Source: Acidobacteriaceae bacterium dw_441 (GTDB taxonomy: Bacteria > Acidobacteriota > Terriglobia > Terriglobales > Acidobacteriaceae). Taken from it: 64,000 nucleotides of DNA. The stretch is taken from NCBI GenBank assembly GCA_018449715.1, contig JAAVVA010000003.1:372001-436000 (forward strand), given 5' to 3'. Below are positions 7,688-16,812 of the stretch, in pieces; position 1 is the stretch's first letter, and the number at the start of each line of letters is the position of its first letter. Made by a program: the position numbers and the translations under genes. The notes beneath the pieces are model-generated. The model saw nothing but the letters and a program-made list of their open reading frames with translations. It did no database searches and was not told where the DNA came from.

Positions 7688-8860
7688 TCAGGAGAAAAGC
7701 GCGACCTTCTTTCCGCTAGCGGGCTTTCCACCTGCGGCCTTCTCGGCTTCGAGCAGTCTGCGCTTGCGCTCGGTGCCCCAGCGGTAGCCGGTCAGCGAAC
7801 CATCCTTGCCGACGATGCGATGGCAGGGAACGACGACGGCCACGGGATTGGCCGCGCAGGCTCCCGCGACGGCTCGGGTGGAGGAAGGGGCTCCCAACTC
7901 GACGGCAAGCTGCGAGTAGCTGCGAGTTTCGCCGCGGGGAATCTGTTGCAGCGCCTTCCACACGCGCTGCTGAAAAGCCGTTGCGCGCACGTCGAGTGGA
8001 AAGGTTGCGGCGGTCGGGTGCTCGCCCATCTGACTGAGGATGAAGCTGACGGCCTCCGCGAGCCAGCCGGTCTTGGGAGTATTTGGCGTCTCAGCGGCGA
8101 GGTCGGCGTTGGGGAAGCGCTGTCGCAACGTCGAGACGATCTCGGCGTCCTCGTCTCCGAAGGCGATGGTGCAGATGCCCTTGTCGGTTGAGGCTACGAG
8201 CATTCTTCCCAGCGGGCTGTCGGAGATCGTGTACCGGATCGCGATTCCGCGAGCGCCGTTCCTCAGCTCGCGCGGAGTCATTCCCAGCCGCGCACCGCTG
8301 TTCTCGTAGAGTCTGCTGCTCGATCCAAAACCCGCGTCGTAGATTGCATCGGTCACTCGCATGTTGGTCTCCCTTACGGTTTCGTTGAATGTCTTCAGAC
8401 GATGCTGCCGGGCATACTGGGCAGGGCTGACGCCGAAGATGCGCACGAAGGCTCGGTGAAGAGTCAGCCGTCCGATGCCTGCCACCTCCGCCAGATCGGT
8501 TGTGGTGATGCGGTCGCCTGCGTGTTTCCGCAGATAGCGGGCCGCTCGCTCGACAGCCTCAGTGTGCGCGTCGGGCGCAGGCGTTGTCCGTTCAGGATGG
8601 CAACGCTTGCAGGTGCGGAAGCCTGCCTTCAGAGCCTCCGCGAGCGAGGTGAAGAACAAAACATTCTGCTTCTTCGCGGGCCTTCGACTTGGGCAGGTCG
8701 GCTTGCAGACGATTCCTGTCGACCGCACCGCGTAGAAGAAGTTGCCATCCGCTTCGGGGTCGCGGTCGAGCATCCGCTGCCATCGCCGGTCGAAGAGAAG
8801 GTCCGTGTTGCTCGAAGCCATCGCCATGACAGTATCTTCCTTCAGGCAGGGAAGGGCCAC
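7688..8860 (-). CDS. ada: Bifunctional DNA repair methyltransferase and regulator Ada
   Basis: Ada removes methyl groups from methylphosphotriesters and O6-methylguanine and, when methylated, activates adaptive-response genes. The 390-residue product has the zinc-binding N-terminal domain with Cys 52, 56, 84 and 87, an AraC-type helix-turn-helix region (about 100-200, ITTTDLAEVAGI) and a C-terminal alkyltransferase domain with the acceptor motif PCHR (Cys 346). Translation could also start at an internal ATG at 8827 or 8821. The four zinc cysteines would be kept in either case. It is followed at 20 bases by an MFS transporter. Confidence 0.93.
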   Translation of the reverse strand: MALPCLKEDTVMAMASSNTDLLFDRRWQRMLDRDPEADGNFFYAVRSTGIVCKPTCPSRRPAKKQNVLFFTSLAEALKAGFRTCKRCHPERTTPAPDAHTEAVERAARYLRKHAGDRITTTDLAEVAGIGRLTLHRAFVRIFGVSPAQYARQHRLKTFNETVRETNMRVTDAIYDAGFGSSSRLYENSGARLGMTPRELRNGARGIAIRYTISDSPLGRMLVASTDKGICTIAFGDEDAEIVSTLRQRFPNADLAAETPNTPKTGWLAEAVSFILSQMGEHPTAATFPLDVRATAFQQRVWKALQQIPRGETRSYSQLAVELGAPSSTRAVAGACAANPVAVVVPCHRIVGKDGSLTGYRWGTERKRRLLEAEKAAGGKPASGKKVALFS

Positions 8861-8886
8861 ACTCCGTTTTGTTCAGCCGAAGTAAA

Positions 8887-8912
8887 ACGGGCGAGCCCGA
8901 AGGCCCGCCCGT
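8887..8912 (-). terminator. Terminator of metK
   Basis: Arms ACGGGCG (8887-8893) and CGCCCGT (8906-8912) enclose an inner GCC/GGC stem with a CGAA tetraloop. In the metK direction the stem is followed by TTTTAC. Confidence 0.75.
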
Positions 8913-8930
8913 GTTTCTTCCGAGGAAGAT

Positions 8931-10097
8931 TTACTTGGCTGCAAGAGCCAGCGCCTGCTCCTTGAGAGCGGCGGCCTTGTCGGTCGCCTCCCAGGTGAAG
9001 CTCTCGCCGGTGCGTCCGAAGTGGCCGTAGGCTGCGGTCGCCTTGAAGATCGGGCGGCGCAGGTTCAGGCTCTCGATGATGCCCTTCGGGGTCAGCGAGA
9101 AGTTCTTGCGGACCAGGTCCTCAAGCGTGGTCTCATCGACCTTGCCGGTGCCGAAGGTGTCGACCAGGACGCTGACCGGCTCGGCCACGCCGATGGCGTA
9201 GGCAAGCTGGACTTCGCAGCGGTCGGCAAGACCGGCGGCGACGATGTTCTTGGCAACGTAGCGAGCCATGTAGGCAGCCGAACGGTCGACCTTGGTCGAG
9301 TCCTTGCCGCTGAAGGCTCCGCCGCCGTGACGGCCCATGCCGCCGTAGGTGTCGACGATGATCTTGCGTCCGGTCAGTCCGGTGTCGCCCATCGGTCCAC
9401 CGACCACGAAGCGGCCAGTCGGATTGATGTGGTACTTGGTGTTCTCGTCCAGAAGCTCGGCGGGGATGACGGCCTGGATGACGTTCTTCAGGATGTCGGC
9501 GCGCAGCTCTTCGTTGCCCACGGTCTCGGCGTGCTGGGTCGAGATGACGACCGCGTCCACACGGACGGGCTTGTGGTTGGAGTCGTACTCCACCGTGACC
9601 TGGCTCTTGCCGTCGGGGCGAAGGTAGGCCATGCTGCCGTTCTTGCGAACCTCGCTGAGCTTGAGCGCGAGGCGGTGCGCCAGAGAGATCGGGGTCGGCA
9701 TCAGCTCGGGGGTCTCGTTGGAGGCGTAGCCGAACATCATGCCCTGATCGCCGGCTCCGCCCGTATCGACGCCCATCGCGATGTCGCCAGACTGCTTGTT
9801 GATCGTCGAGATGACCGCGCAGGTGTTGGAGTCGAATCCGTAGAGGGCGTTGTCATAGCCGATCGAGGCGACGACGCCGCGGACCAGGTTCTGGAAGTCA
9901 ACGTAGGCCTTGGTGGTGATCTCACCGGCGACGACGACCAGGCCGGTGCAAGTCAGGGTCTCGCAGGCAACACGGCTGTAGGGGTCCTGCGCCAGGCAGG
10001 CGTCGAGGATAGCATCCGAGATCTGATCGGCGATCTTGTCGGGATGGCCCTCGGTAACAGACTCGCTGGTGAAGAGAAAGCGCTCGCGTGTAGCCAA
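8931..10097 (-). CDS. metK: S-adenosylmethionine synthetase
   Basis: MetK makes S-adenosylmethionine from methionine and ATP. The 388-residue product shows the N-terminal [20 protein letters not shown] (8-27), [12 protein letters not shown] (about 113-124), the ATP-site [19 protein letters not shown] (about 255-273) and the C-terminal GHFGR segment. The start codon is TTG at 10097-10095. It is chosen because AAGGAG lies six bases upstream and because the translated N-terminus matches the family. A compact RNA structure sits directly before that ribosome site. The gene lies downstream of a RodZ-like gene after a 214-base gap. Confidence 0.96.
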   Translation of the reverse strand: MATRERFLFTSESVTEGHPDKIADQISDAILDACLAQDPYSRVACETLTCTGLVVVAGEITTKAYVDFQNLVRGVVASIGYDNALYGFDSNTCAVISTINKQSGDIAMGVDTGGAGDQGMMFGYASNETPELMPTPISLAHRLALKLSEVRKNGSMAYLRPDGKSQVTVEYDSNHKPVRVDAVVISTQHAETVGNEELRADILKNVIQAVIPAELLDENTKYHINPTGRFVVGGPMGDTGLTGRKIIVDTYGGMGRHGGGAFSGKDSTKVDRSAAYMARYVAKNIVAAGLADRCEVQLAYAIGVAEPVSVLVDTFGTGKVDETTLEDLVRKNFSLTPKGIIESLNLRRPIFKATAAYGHFGRTGESFTWEATDKAAALKEQALALAAK

Positions 10098-10103
10098 ATG
10101 AAA

Positions 10104-10150
10104 CTCCTTCGCATAAGGGCTCGCGCCCGTTGGGTAATCAACCCACTTAT
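10104..10150 (-). promoter_or_regulatory. Compact three-way junction in the metK leader, next to the ribosome site
   Basis: On the minus strand an outer ATAA/TTAT pair (10150-10147 with 10116-10113) encloses two hairpins: TGGGT-TGATT-ACCCA (10145-10131) and GGGC-GCGA-GCCC (10128-10117). Only three bases (GCG) separate the outer stem from the AAGGAG ribosome site (10109-10104) of metK. The position suggests translational control, as in SAM-sensing metK leaders of other bacteria. I do not recognise a described riboswitch class here. Confidence 0.45.
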
Positions 10151-10311
10151 TCTACCTGTCTGCACGGAGGTACTTCAAAGCAGTACAGTTATCGGCACGA
10201 TTCCCTCTGCCAACGGCAAAATTCTGCATCAAGTGGGATCATCCCGCAGGGTCGTACGATTTACCAATCCATTAATTAACTAACCATTCACTAAGGAGGC
10301 AGCGTTCTGAA

Positions 10312-10734
10312 TCAGAGGAAGAGGCGGCCATGCAGGACGAACTTCCAGACGCCCCAACCAAGCGCAACCAGTGTTCCGACCATAACGACGACGCCCAGCC
10401 AGCGGGAATCCACCCTGGAGCCAGCTCCGCTGGAGCGGGTTCTGCGAACATTTTCTGCAAACTCGACCCAGCTCTCGTCCGCATGTTCAGCCATGCCGTT
10501 GGAGCGGAGGGCCTCGTCGAAGCGCTCGAGCCAGTCTGTCGGATCAGCCCCGATTGCGTGGAGATAGCCGCGGACGATTCCTTTGCGAAAGACGCCCCCG
10601 GGAAGCTCGGAGTATCGACCGGCTTCGAGGGCTTCGAGATGGCGCACGGAGACCTTGGTGATCTCACAGACGGTTTCGAGCGCGACTCTTCGTCGCTCCC
10701 GTTCCATTCTCAGCTCGTCTCCGAATCGCTCCAT
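10312..10734 (-). CDS. RodZ-like helix-turn-helix membrane protein
   Basis: The 140-residue product has an N-terminal helix-turn-helix of the RodZ/HTH_25 type (about 1-70, MERFGDELRMERERRRVALE then LEALEAGRYSELPGGVFRKG) and one transmembrane helix (about 110-133). Only about eight residues follow the helix. RodZ links the MreB cytoskeleton to the membrane and usually carries a long periplasmic tail. This protein lacks that tail, so it is a short relative and its role in cell shape is not certain. It lies upstream of metK on the same strand. Confidence 0.7.
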   Translation of the reverse strand: MERFGDELRMERERRRVALETVCEITKVSVRHLEALEAGRYSELPGGVFRKGIVRGYLHAIGADPTDWLERFDEALRSNGMAEHADESWVEFAENVRRTRSSGAGSRVDSRWLGVVVMVGTLVALGWGVWKFVLHGRLFL

Positions 10735-11033
10735 TCTGTTCTGTCCCGATACTCCAGAAGGCCCTCTGCAACCAGAAGTGCAGTTTCCGGCAGAATAGTT
10801 CGGGTTTCAATGGAAGTCAAAGGTGCAGAGCCTCCGGAATCCAGTTAGTTAGAGTGGTTTTCCCGGATCGGTTCCGAGATTCCGCTTCTTACGGACTTTG
10901 CGGCGTATAACCGCGCTGATATGATCTGGATGTCCCTTCTCTCTGGGGATCGGCGCACAGCGATCGTAACTTCCAGAAAGCGGACTCAGGCAGGGTGGCT
11001 TTCCAGTACAGGCGGGGTTAGAAAAGAGAACCA
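10735..11033. other. Intergenic region between divergent genes
   Basis: This stretch of about 300 bases separates the RodZ-like gene from the polymerase-like gene. I see no conserved frame, RNA gene or clear terminator in it. It presumably holds both promoters. Confidence 0.5.
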
Positions 11034-12545
11034 GTGCGTATCCCCTTCCCAGTCCGTGTTTCCCTGTTATACGTCACCTGCTTTGCCGTTGTGCTCTTCG
11101 TCGTCCAGATCGCCGAGGGGACTTCTCCTGTCTTTGCGATCTTCAGCCTCCTCTTTGTCATGCTCAGTGGGGTTACCTTCAACATAGCTGGCGGGTTTTC
11201 CACGTCGACCGGGTTCTACGTCAGCTCCTATGCCATTCTCGCCGTGATTTTGGGGATCACCTGGAAGGCGGTTCTGGGAGAGCCAGGGAATTCAAATCTC
11301 TCGCAGCCTGAGCTGACGATGAAGGTTTATGCGGGGTCGATGGCCGCAATGCTCGTTGCGGTCGCCGTCAGCCGCAAGATCACTGTGAAGAAGCCGCTTC
11401 TAGGCAGTCTTATTACGGACGCCAATATGCAGGGAGCTGTTGCCGGATCGCTGCTGACGGGTGTTGTGCTTACCGTTTACATCATGCTTGCGGGGCAGCG
11501 GACCGCGGGTAGCGCCGTCGCAATCCTGGCGCAGCTGAACGGCTTTCTTCCCCTGGCGATCATCCTGGGAACCCTATATGAGATTCGGAGAAGCGGCGGG
11601 ACGAGAAGCGTTAACCTTGCCGGCATGATCGCAATGGTTGCGGTTACAGCCCAGGGAGTGATTTCTTTCTCCAAGGCGGGTATGTTTGCCGGCCCCCTCT
11701 GCTGGATTATTGTCGTGAGTTCGCAAGGGTACAGGCTCTCCCGCGCGCAGGTCATGGGACTTATCTTCGCGGTGTACCTGGCGGGCCACTACATGGTTCC
11801 TTTTTCGCAGTTCGGAAGAAACTATGGTGAACCTACGATTGCCGGTCGAATAGACGCAGCAGTTGATCTGCTGGGGCGACTGGGAGAGGTTCGCGAGCAG
11901 GTGCAGGCGCAGGCGCAGGATGATGAGCGGTCGAAGTACTTCAACACATCGCAGGGAATCATGGATCGTCTGCAGATGATCTTTCCCGATGATGGACTGA
12001 TCGATATTACGGAGCAGCGGGGGGCAATCGGTATCTTTCCTCTCATTATGGGAGTTGAAAACCTGGTCCCGCATGCGATCTGGCCCGATAAGCCAATTCC
12101 TCGCTTCGGCAACTACTATGCGCACGAGATGGGGGGACTGGCGGACGATGACGATACGACAGGCATCTCCTTCTCTCCCACGGGAGAGGCCTACCATATT
12201 GCCGGATGGATTGGAATCTTCGTATGGGCTCCTCTGCTCTGGATCATGCTCTTTACGGTCTTCGACTCGTTGTGCGGTGACCCTCGCGTCCATCCATGGG
12301 GTTTGCTGATGGCGAGTTTCTATGTACACATGGCGCCTGAGGGAATGTTGCAAAGTATTATCCACGCGGTTGGTTTCACTTCCATCGTGATGGCGGGTAG
12401 CGCCGTGGTGACGGCCTATCTCATGCCCGTCATCGGTGCCCTGATCAGCAGCTCGCGGAGGTCGACACTTCTCCGCACGGGGCTGGTGCGGGGAACCTTC
12501 CGGCAGGGACCGAACCCGCTTACGCAGCAGGGAGTCGGTCAATAA
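11034..12545 (+). CDS. Polytopic membrane protein, O-antigen-polymerase-like
   Basis: The 503-residue product (GTG start) is mostly hydrophobic, with about ten to twelve membrane segments. A long hydrophilic stretch around 270-350 includes DAAVDLLGRLGEVREQVQ and a cluster FGNYYAHEMGGLADDDDTTG. The layout, with paired helices around a large loop and acidic and aromatic residues in it, resembles polysaccharide polymerases of the Wzy/O-antigen ligase type. No diagnostic motif is decisive. The downstream FtsX permease and GT-C glycosyltransferase on the same strand support an envelope role. Confidence 0.5.
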   Translation: MRIPFPVRVSLLYVTCFAVVLFVVQIAEGTSPVFAIFSLLFVMLSGVTFNIAGGFSTSTGFYVSSYAILAVILGITWKAVLGEPGNSNLSQPELTMKVYAGSMAAMLVAVAVSRKITVKKPLLGSLITDANMQGAVAGSLLTGVVLTVYIMLAGQRTAGSAVAILAQLNGFLPLAIILGTLYEIRRSGGTRSVNLAGMIAMVAVTAQGVISFSKAGMFAGPLCWIIVVSSQGYRLSRAQVMGLIFAVYLAGHYMVPFSQFGRNYGEPTIAGRIDAAVDLLGRLGEVREQVQAQAQDDERSKYFNTSQGIMDRLQMIFPDDGLIDITEQRGAIGIFPLIMGVENLVPHAIWPDKPIPRFGNYYAHEMGGLADDDDTTGISFSPTGEAYHIAGWIGIFVWAPLLWIMLFTVFDSLCGDPRVHPWGLLMASFYVHMAPEGMLQSIIHAVGFTSIVMAGSAVVTAYLMPVIGALISSSRRSTLLRTGLVRGTFRQGPNPLTQQGVGQ

Positions 12546-12575
12546 GGGCTTCCGCTGCCATACACTGGTAACAGC

Positions 12576-13667
12576 ATGAATAAACTTGTCGTCGGCAACC
12601 TGGTCCATCGCCCTCTCCGCTCGCTCATCAGCGCCCTTGCCATTGCGATTGAAGTCATTATGATTCTGTCGATTACGGCTATTCTTCTGGGCAAGATCAG
12701 CGGCTTCAAGACGCGGCAGAGCGGCATCGGCATGGACATGATCGTTCGTCCCGCGACGACCAATAACTTCATCGGGATGAGCGGAGCCGGAGCCTCTATT
12801 AAGGTTGCCGACGTTCTGCGCAAAATTCCGCATGTGACCGTGGCTTCCCCGGTTAACATGCAGATCACCGGATCGCTCGACAGCATCTATGGGATCGACT
12901 ACGAGAGCTTTAACGCGCTGCTTCCGTTCACCTTCCTCTCCGGAACAGCCTTCCAGGGGCCGAACGACATCATCGTCGACGACTACGCAGCGGCAGGCAA
13001 GAAGGTGGGCGATACGATCCGGCTCTTCGACCACGACTTCCGCATCTGCGGCATCGTCGAGCACGGCAAGGGAGCGCGTAAGTTTATTCCTATCAGCACG
13101 ATGGGATCTCTGAACGGCACGGAGGGCAAGGCCTCCATGTTTTATGTGAAGACGGAGGACGAGCCCCGCTACCAGGAGGACGTCCGCAAGGCCGTTCTCG
13201 CCACGCCCGGCATGGGGCAGTACGACGTTCGCACCGCCGAGGAGTATCTTTCGGCCTATTCGCCTTCGCAACTGCCTTACATGAGCGTGGCCATCCGCGT
13301 GGTCGTCGGGATCGCGCTGGTGATCGGCTTCCTCGTGATCTTCCAAGCGATGTATACGGCTGTCATGGAGAGGACGCGGGAGATCGGAATTCTGAAATCG
13401 CTGGGCGCCTCGCGCATCTATATCGTCTCGCTCGTGATGCGAGAGACGGCACTGATTGCCGCGGTTGGCACGTTGCTCGGGGTGGTCTCCAGCTACGTTC
13501 TGAGCGCGGCTTTGAGCGCGCGCTTCCCGACGCTTGACTTCGTGATCGACCTGCCGTGGGTATGGAAGTCCATCCTGATCGCCTTCGCCGGTGCGCTGCT
13601 GGGAGCGATCTATCCGGCCTACAAGGCCTCGAGCAAAGACCCCATTGACGCGCTGGCCTACGAATAA
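12576..13667 (+). CDS. FtsX-type ABC transporter permease
   Basis: The 363-residue protein has one N-terminal membrane helix (about 17-40), a large extracytoplasmic domain (about 45-250) and three C-terminal helices, ending with YPAYKASSKDPIDALAYE. This is the MacB/LolE-type FtsX permease layout. The MERTREIGILKSLGAS segment (about 265-280) is the usual coupling region for the ATPase. No ATPase gene is adjacent. The nearest matching one is at 34600-35364. Such permeases move lipids, lipoproteins or peptides across the envelope; the substrate here is unknown. The MlaD-type protein at 15.6 kb is a possible functional partner. Confidence 0.85.
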   Translation: MNKLVVGNLVHRPLRSLISALAIAIEVIMILSITAILLGKISGFKTRQSGIGMDMIVRPATTNNFIGMSGAGASIKVADVLRKIPHVTVASPVNMQITGSLDSIYGIDYESFNALLPFTFLSGTAFQGPNDIIVDDYAAAGKKVGDTIRLFDHDFRICGIVEHGKGARKFIPISTMGSLNGTEGKASMFYVKTEDEPRYQEDVRKAVLATPGMGQYDVRTAEEYLSAYSPSQLPYMSVAIRVVVGIALVIGFLVIFQAMYTAVMERTREIGILKSLGASRIYIVSLVMRETALIAAVGTLLGVVSSYVLSAALSARFPTLDFVIDLPWVWKSILIAFAGALLGAIYPAYKASSKDPIDALAYE

Positions 13668-13783
13668 GCGACTGCGGAATATCTTGCATCCTCTGTTTTT
13701 CGGTTTTAGCCTGTTTTAAAGAGGCTTGTCTGCCTGCCATTGCTCGAACGGGCAGAGGGCTTCTTTGTTGCCGATTCGGAAGA

Positions 13784-15424
13784 ATGAAATTGCCGATAGC
13801 CACCTTGGATAAAAATCTCAGGCGAGTCTTTCTTCGCCCCGTCGAACTGTTTCTTCTCGGAACGGCTGCGGTGTTTTTTGTCTTCCATGTGGTCCACCTG
13901 CGCGCCGATTTCCCCAACCACTCCCCCTGGATGGACTGGGCGAAGTACACCGACGAGGGGTGGTACGGGGACGCCGCGATCCGGCACTTTCAGCGCGGCA
14001 ACTGGTACGTTCCCGGCGACTTCAACCCCGCCGTGGCCCTTCCCGTATGGCCTCTGGTGGAGTCGTTCGTCTTCCATTTCACCGGCGTGAACATCGAGGC
14101 GGCACGCGCTCTTGCGGGGGGAATCTTTGCCCTGATCCTGCTGTGCGTCTATTTCCTGGTGCGCCGCTGGCAGAGGGAGTCGGGGAAGGAGGGCTGGTCC
14201 TCGCTGTCTCCCGCGACCTCGGTGCTGCTTCTGGCGGTCAGCCCGTTCTGTTATGCCTTCGGGCGTATGGCGATTCTTGAGCCCATGCTGATTCTGCTGA
14301 CACTATTGTCCCTGCTGGCGGCGTCGTACCTGCCTGCCACGGAAAGCGAAACGCGGCGAGTCGGCCCCATTATGGCGCTGGGGCTTCTGTTGCCCCTGAT
14401 GGTTCTGACCAAGACCACGGCGATCTTTCTGTTTCCCTGCATCGCGTGGCTGGTCTTTGCCCGCTCCGGGTATCGTCTGCGAGAGACCCAGAGGGTGGCC
14501 GTGCCGATACTGGCCCTTGCTGCGGCGATCTGGGGAACCTACTATGGCCTCTTCGTCCGTCCGCATTTTCTAAGCGACTATCGATATCTCTTCAGCGCGA
14601 ACGATTACACCGGCATCACCTCGCAGAACGCCTTCCAGGTGCTTTGCCACACCGTTCATGATGGACTGTGGCTGGGCCACATTCTGTATCCGATGGCCCT
14701 GATGGCGGCTGTGGCTGCGCTTCTGATCAAGCCGCGCCTGCTGCGCAACCCGTTGCTTCCGGCTCTGCTCCTGTGGGCGGTGGGATACGCCTCCTTCATC
14801 GCCTATCATGGCAATCTTCAGCCTCGTTACTACCTGGTGATCGTGGTTCCGGTAACGCTGCTGACGGTGATCGTCTTCGAAAACTTCAGCGCCACGCTGC
14901 GCCGCCCGCTGGCTCCGGTGATGGGAGTTGTCTGCGCCACGGCTTTAACGGTTGTAGCGATGACGGACGCGCGGCGGACTCTCGGTTATGTCTGTCATCC
15001 GGAGTACACCTTTGCGAGCGCGGCAGATCGCATTCACCAGATCGTGGCCTCCGACCATACGCATAACTCCCTGGTACTTTCGATCAGCGGCTCGGACCTT
15101 TCGTTGATGACGGGCCTGCCTTCGATCTGCGATGACTTTGGAACGATGGAGCTTGCCGATCGCGTGGAATCCTACCATCCCGGCTGGTACGTCGCGTGGA
15201 ACCAGGTGGACGACGACAAGATGGACGCCCTCACCCCGATCTATCGCCTGAACCGTGTGGCGTCCTTCCCGGCGATGGACGACCCCGAGCGCAATCTGTT
15301 GATTCTCTACCGTCTTGACCCGATTCAGACGGCCTCGCACAAGCAGGAGCATACTCGGCCCAGTCCGCGTCTTGTCCAGACCGCCTTTCGGCAGCCGAAC
15401 CCTTCTGTGCAACTGCAACATTAA
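13784..15424 (+). CDS. GT-C type membrane glycosyltransferase (GT39/ArnT-like)
   Basis: The 546-residue product has about eleven membrane segments. The first extracytoplasmic loop carries acidic residues in the motif WAKYTDEGWYGDAAIRH (about 52-68), as in ArnT and protein O-mannosyltransferases, which use polyprenyl-phosphate sugars as donors. The C-terminal soluble part (about 415-546) has no motif I recognise. It follows the FtsX permease after 116 bases and probably modifies a surface glycan, lipid or protein. Donor and acceptor are unknown. Confidence 0.75.
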   Translation: MKLPIATLDKNLRRVFLRPVELFLLGTAAVFFVFHVVHLRADFPNHSPWMDWAKYTDEGWYGDAAIRHFQRGNWYVPGDFNPAVALPVWPLVESFVFHFTGVNIEAARALAGGIFALILLCVYFLVRRWQRESGKEGWSSLSPATSVLLLAVSPFCYAFGRMAILEPMLILLTLLSLLAASYLPATESETRRVGPIMALGLLLPLMVLTKTTAIFLFPCIAWLVFARSGYRLRETQRVAVPILALAAAIWGTYYGLFVRPHFLSDYRYLFSANDYTGITSQNAFQVLCHTVHDGLWLGHILYPMALMAAVAALLIKPRLLRNPLLPALLLWAVGYASFIAYHGNLQPRYYLVIVVPVTLLTVIVFENFSATLRRPLAPVMGVVCATALTVVAMTDARRTLGYVCHPEYTFASAADRIHQIVASDHTHNSLVLSISGSDLSLMTGLPSICDDFGTMELADRVESYHPGWYVAWNQVDDDKMDALTPIYRLNRVASFPAMDDPERNLLILYRLDPIQTASHKQEHTRPSPRLVQTAFRQPNPSVQLQH

Positions 15425-15586
15425 AATTCTTCCCTCCCTTGAAACTGCATCCCGATCCATGAACTCTGCATCCATGCTTTAGGCCAGAGGTAATGTATCC
15501 TCTGAACTATCAGGCACCTGTCGCGCGTGCCCGATGAAGAGCCGGCCAGAGCAGCCGGTGCAGAAGACCAGTTTTCGAGGAGCGCT

Positions 15587-16672
15587 ATGCCGAGTCAGCA
15601 GGAGGTACGATGGTCGCAGTTGAAGGTAGGCCTGATTGTCCTGATCGCCTCGGTCGTTCTGGTAACGCTGCTCTTCCTGATGACCAGCTCCGCCGGACTG
15701 GGAGTCTTTTCGCACAAGCTCACGATCACCTCCTACTTTGAAAACTCCGCGGGCGTGAAGCCCGGCGCCGCCGTGAACCTGCAGGGCGTGACCATCGGAA
15801 CGGTGAAGACCGTGACCGTGGTGGCTTCGCCCGACCGCAAGCTGACTCCGGTGCGGGTAGTGATGAAGCTAAATGAGAAGAATGTTGATGAACTGAAGAA
15901 AGACTCCAAGGCATCGTTGACGACTATCGGCGTGCTTGGCGATACGGTGGTCGACATCAACAGCCAGTTTGCGGTCGGTCCTCCGCTGCAGGACGGCGAC
16001 GAGCTGAAAACGCTCGAGTCGCCGGGGATCACGGACGTGGTGAAGGCCAGCCAGGGAACCATCGAGAGTCTCAACGTCATTCTGGCGAAGCTGAACACCA
16101 TTGTGGACAATCTTCAGTCGGGCAAGGGCTCGATCGGACAGCTCATCAATAACCCCGACCTCTACTACAAGGTCAACGGCACGATGGACGAGCTGCACAA
16201 GCTGACGGTCAACCTGAACAGCGGCAAGGGCTCCATCGGCAAGCTCGTCAACGACCCCTCTCTCTACAACCGGCTCAACGACACGGCGGAGAAGCTCGAC
16301 AACATTGCGAATGACCTGAACAGCGGCTCGGGAACGGCGGGCAAGCTGCTGAAAGACCCCGCGCTCTACGACAACCTGAACTCGACCCTGAAGCACGCGA
16401 ACTCGCTGATGGCCGACGCGGACGCGGGCAAGGGCGGACTGGGCCTGTTGATGAAGGACCCGAAGTTTCGCCAGCAGTTGGACGATACCGTCTCGCAGGT
16501 CAACCATCTCGTCTCGGGGATCAACCAGGGACGCGGAACGCTGGGCCAGCTGGCGACGCAGGATACGCTGCACACCAACATGAACAACCTGCTGATCAAC
16601 AGCAACGACCTGGTTTCGGCGGTCCGCCAGAATCCGAAGAAGTACCTCACGATCCACCTGAAAATCTTCTAA
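15587..16672 (+). CDS. MlaD-family lipid-binding protein with five 34-residue repeats
   Basis: MlaD/MCE proteins sit in the inner membrane and pass phospholipids through the periplasm. The 361-residue product (ATG at 15587 preceded by GAGGAG) has one N-terminal helix (about 14-34) and an MCE domain (about 43-145, FENSAGVKPGAAVNLQGVTIG). A C-terminal region of five tandem 34-residue units follows (178-211, 212-245, 246-279, 280-313, 314-347). Each unit opens with a GKGSIGKL-like turn and a DPSLY-like motif and then an amphipathic helix. A frame open from 15527 lacks a ribosome site at its start. No MlaE or MlaF gene is adjacent. Confidence 0.85.
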   Translation: MPSQQEVRWSQLKVGLIVLIASVVLVTLLFLMTSSAGLGVFSHKLTITSYFENSAGVKPGAAVNLQGVTIGTVKTVTVVASPDRKLTPVRVVMKLNEKNVDELKKDSKASLTTIGVLGDTVVDINSQFAVGPPLQDGDELKTLESPGITDVVKASQGTIESLNVILAKLNTIVDNLQSGKGSIGQLINNPDLYYKVNGTMDELHKLTVNLNSGKGSIGKLVNDPSLYNRLNDTAEKLDNIANDLNSGSGTAGKLLKDPALYDNLNSTLKHANSLMADADAGKGGLGLLMKDPKFRQQLDDTVSQVNHLVSGINQGRGTLGQLATQDTLHTNMNNLLINSNDLVSAVRQNPKKYLTIHLKIF

Positions 16673-16693
16673 ACATTGCTTTTATCGAGTGCA

Positions 16694-16720
16694 AAAGGTC
16701 TCCTGCTTCGGGAGGCCTTT
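16694..16720 (+). terminator. Terminator after the MlaD-type gene
   Basis: The stem pairs AAAGGTCTCC (16694-16703) with GGAGGCCTTT (16711-16720), with one G-T pair, and is followed by a pyrimidine-rich run. Confidence 0.75.
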
Positions 16721-16812
16721 CTCGTGTCTGCTTTTCATGAAACAGGTCGTGGGAGTAGTGTGAAGTTACTGTTACTCAGGAAAGATCTACTTGACCCGTC
16801 TTCAGGAGAGCC

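Noticed and set aside
10098-10311. A classical SAM-I or SAM-II riboswitch upstream of metK
   Set aside because: The conserved cores are not present; only a smaller unclassified structure is seen.
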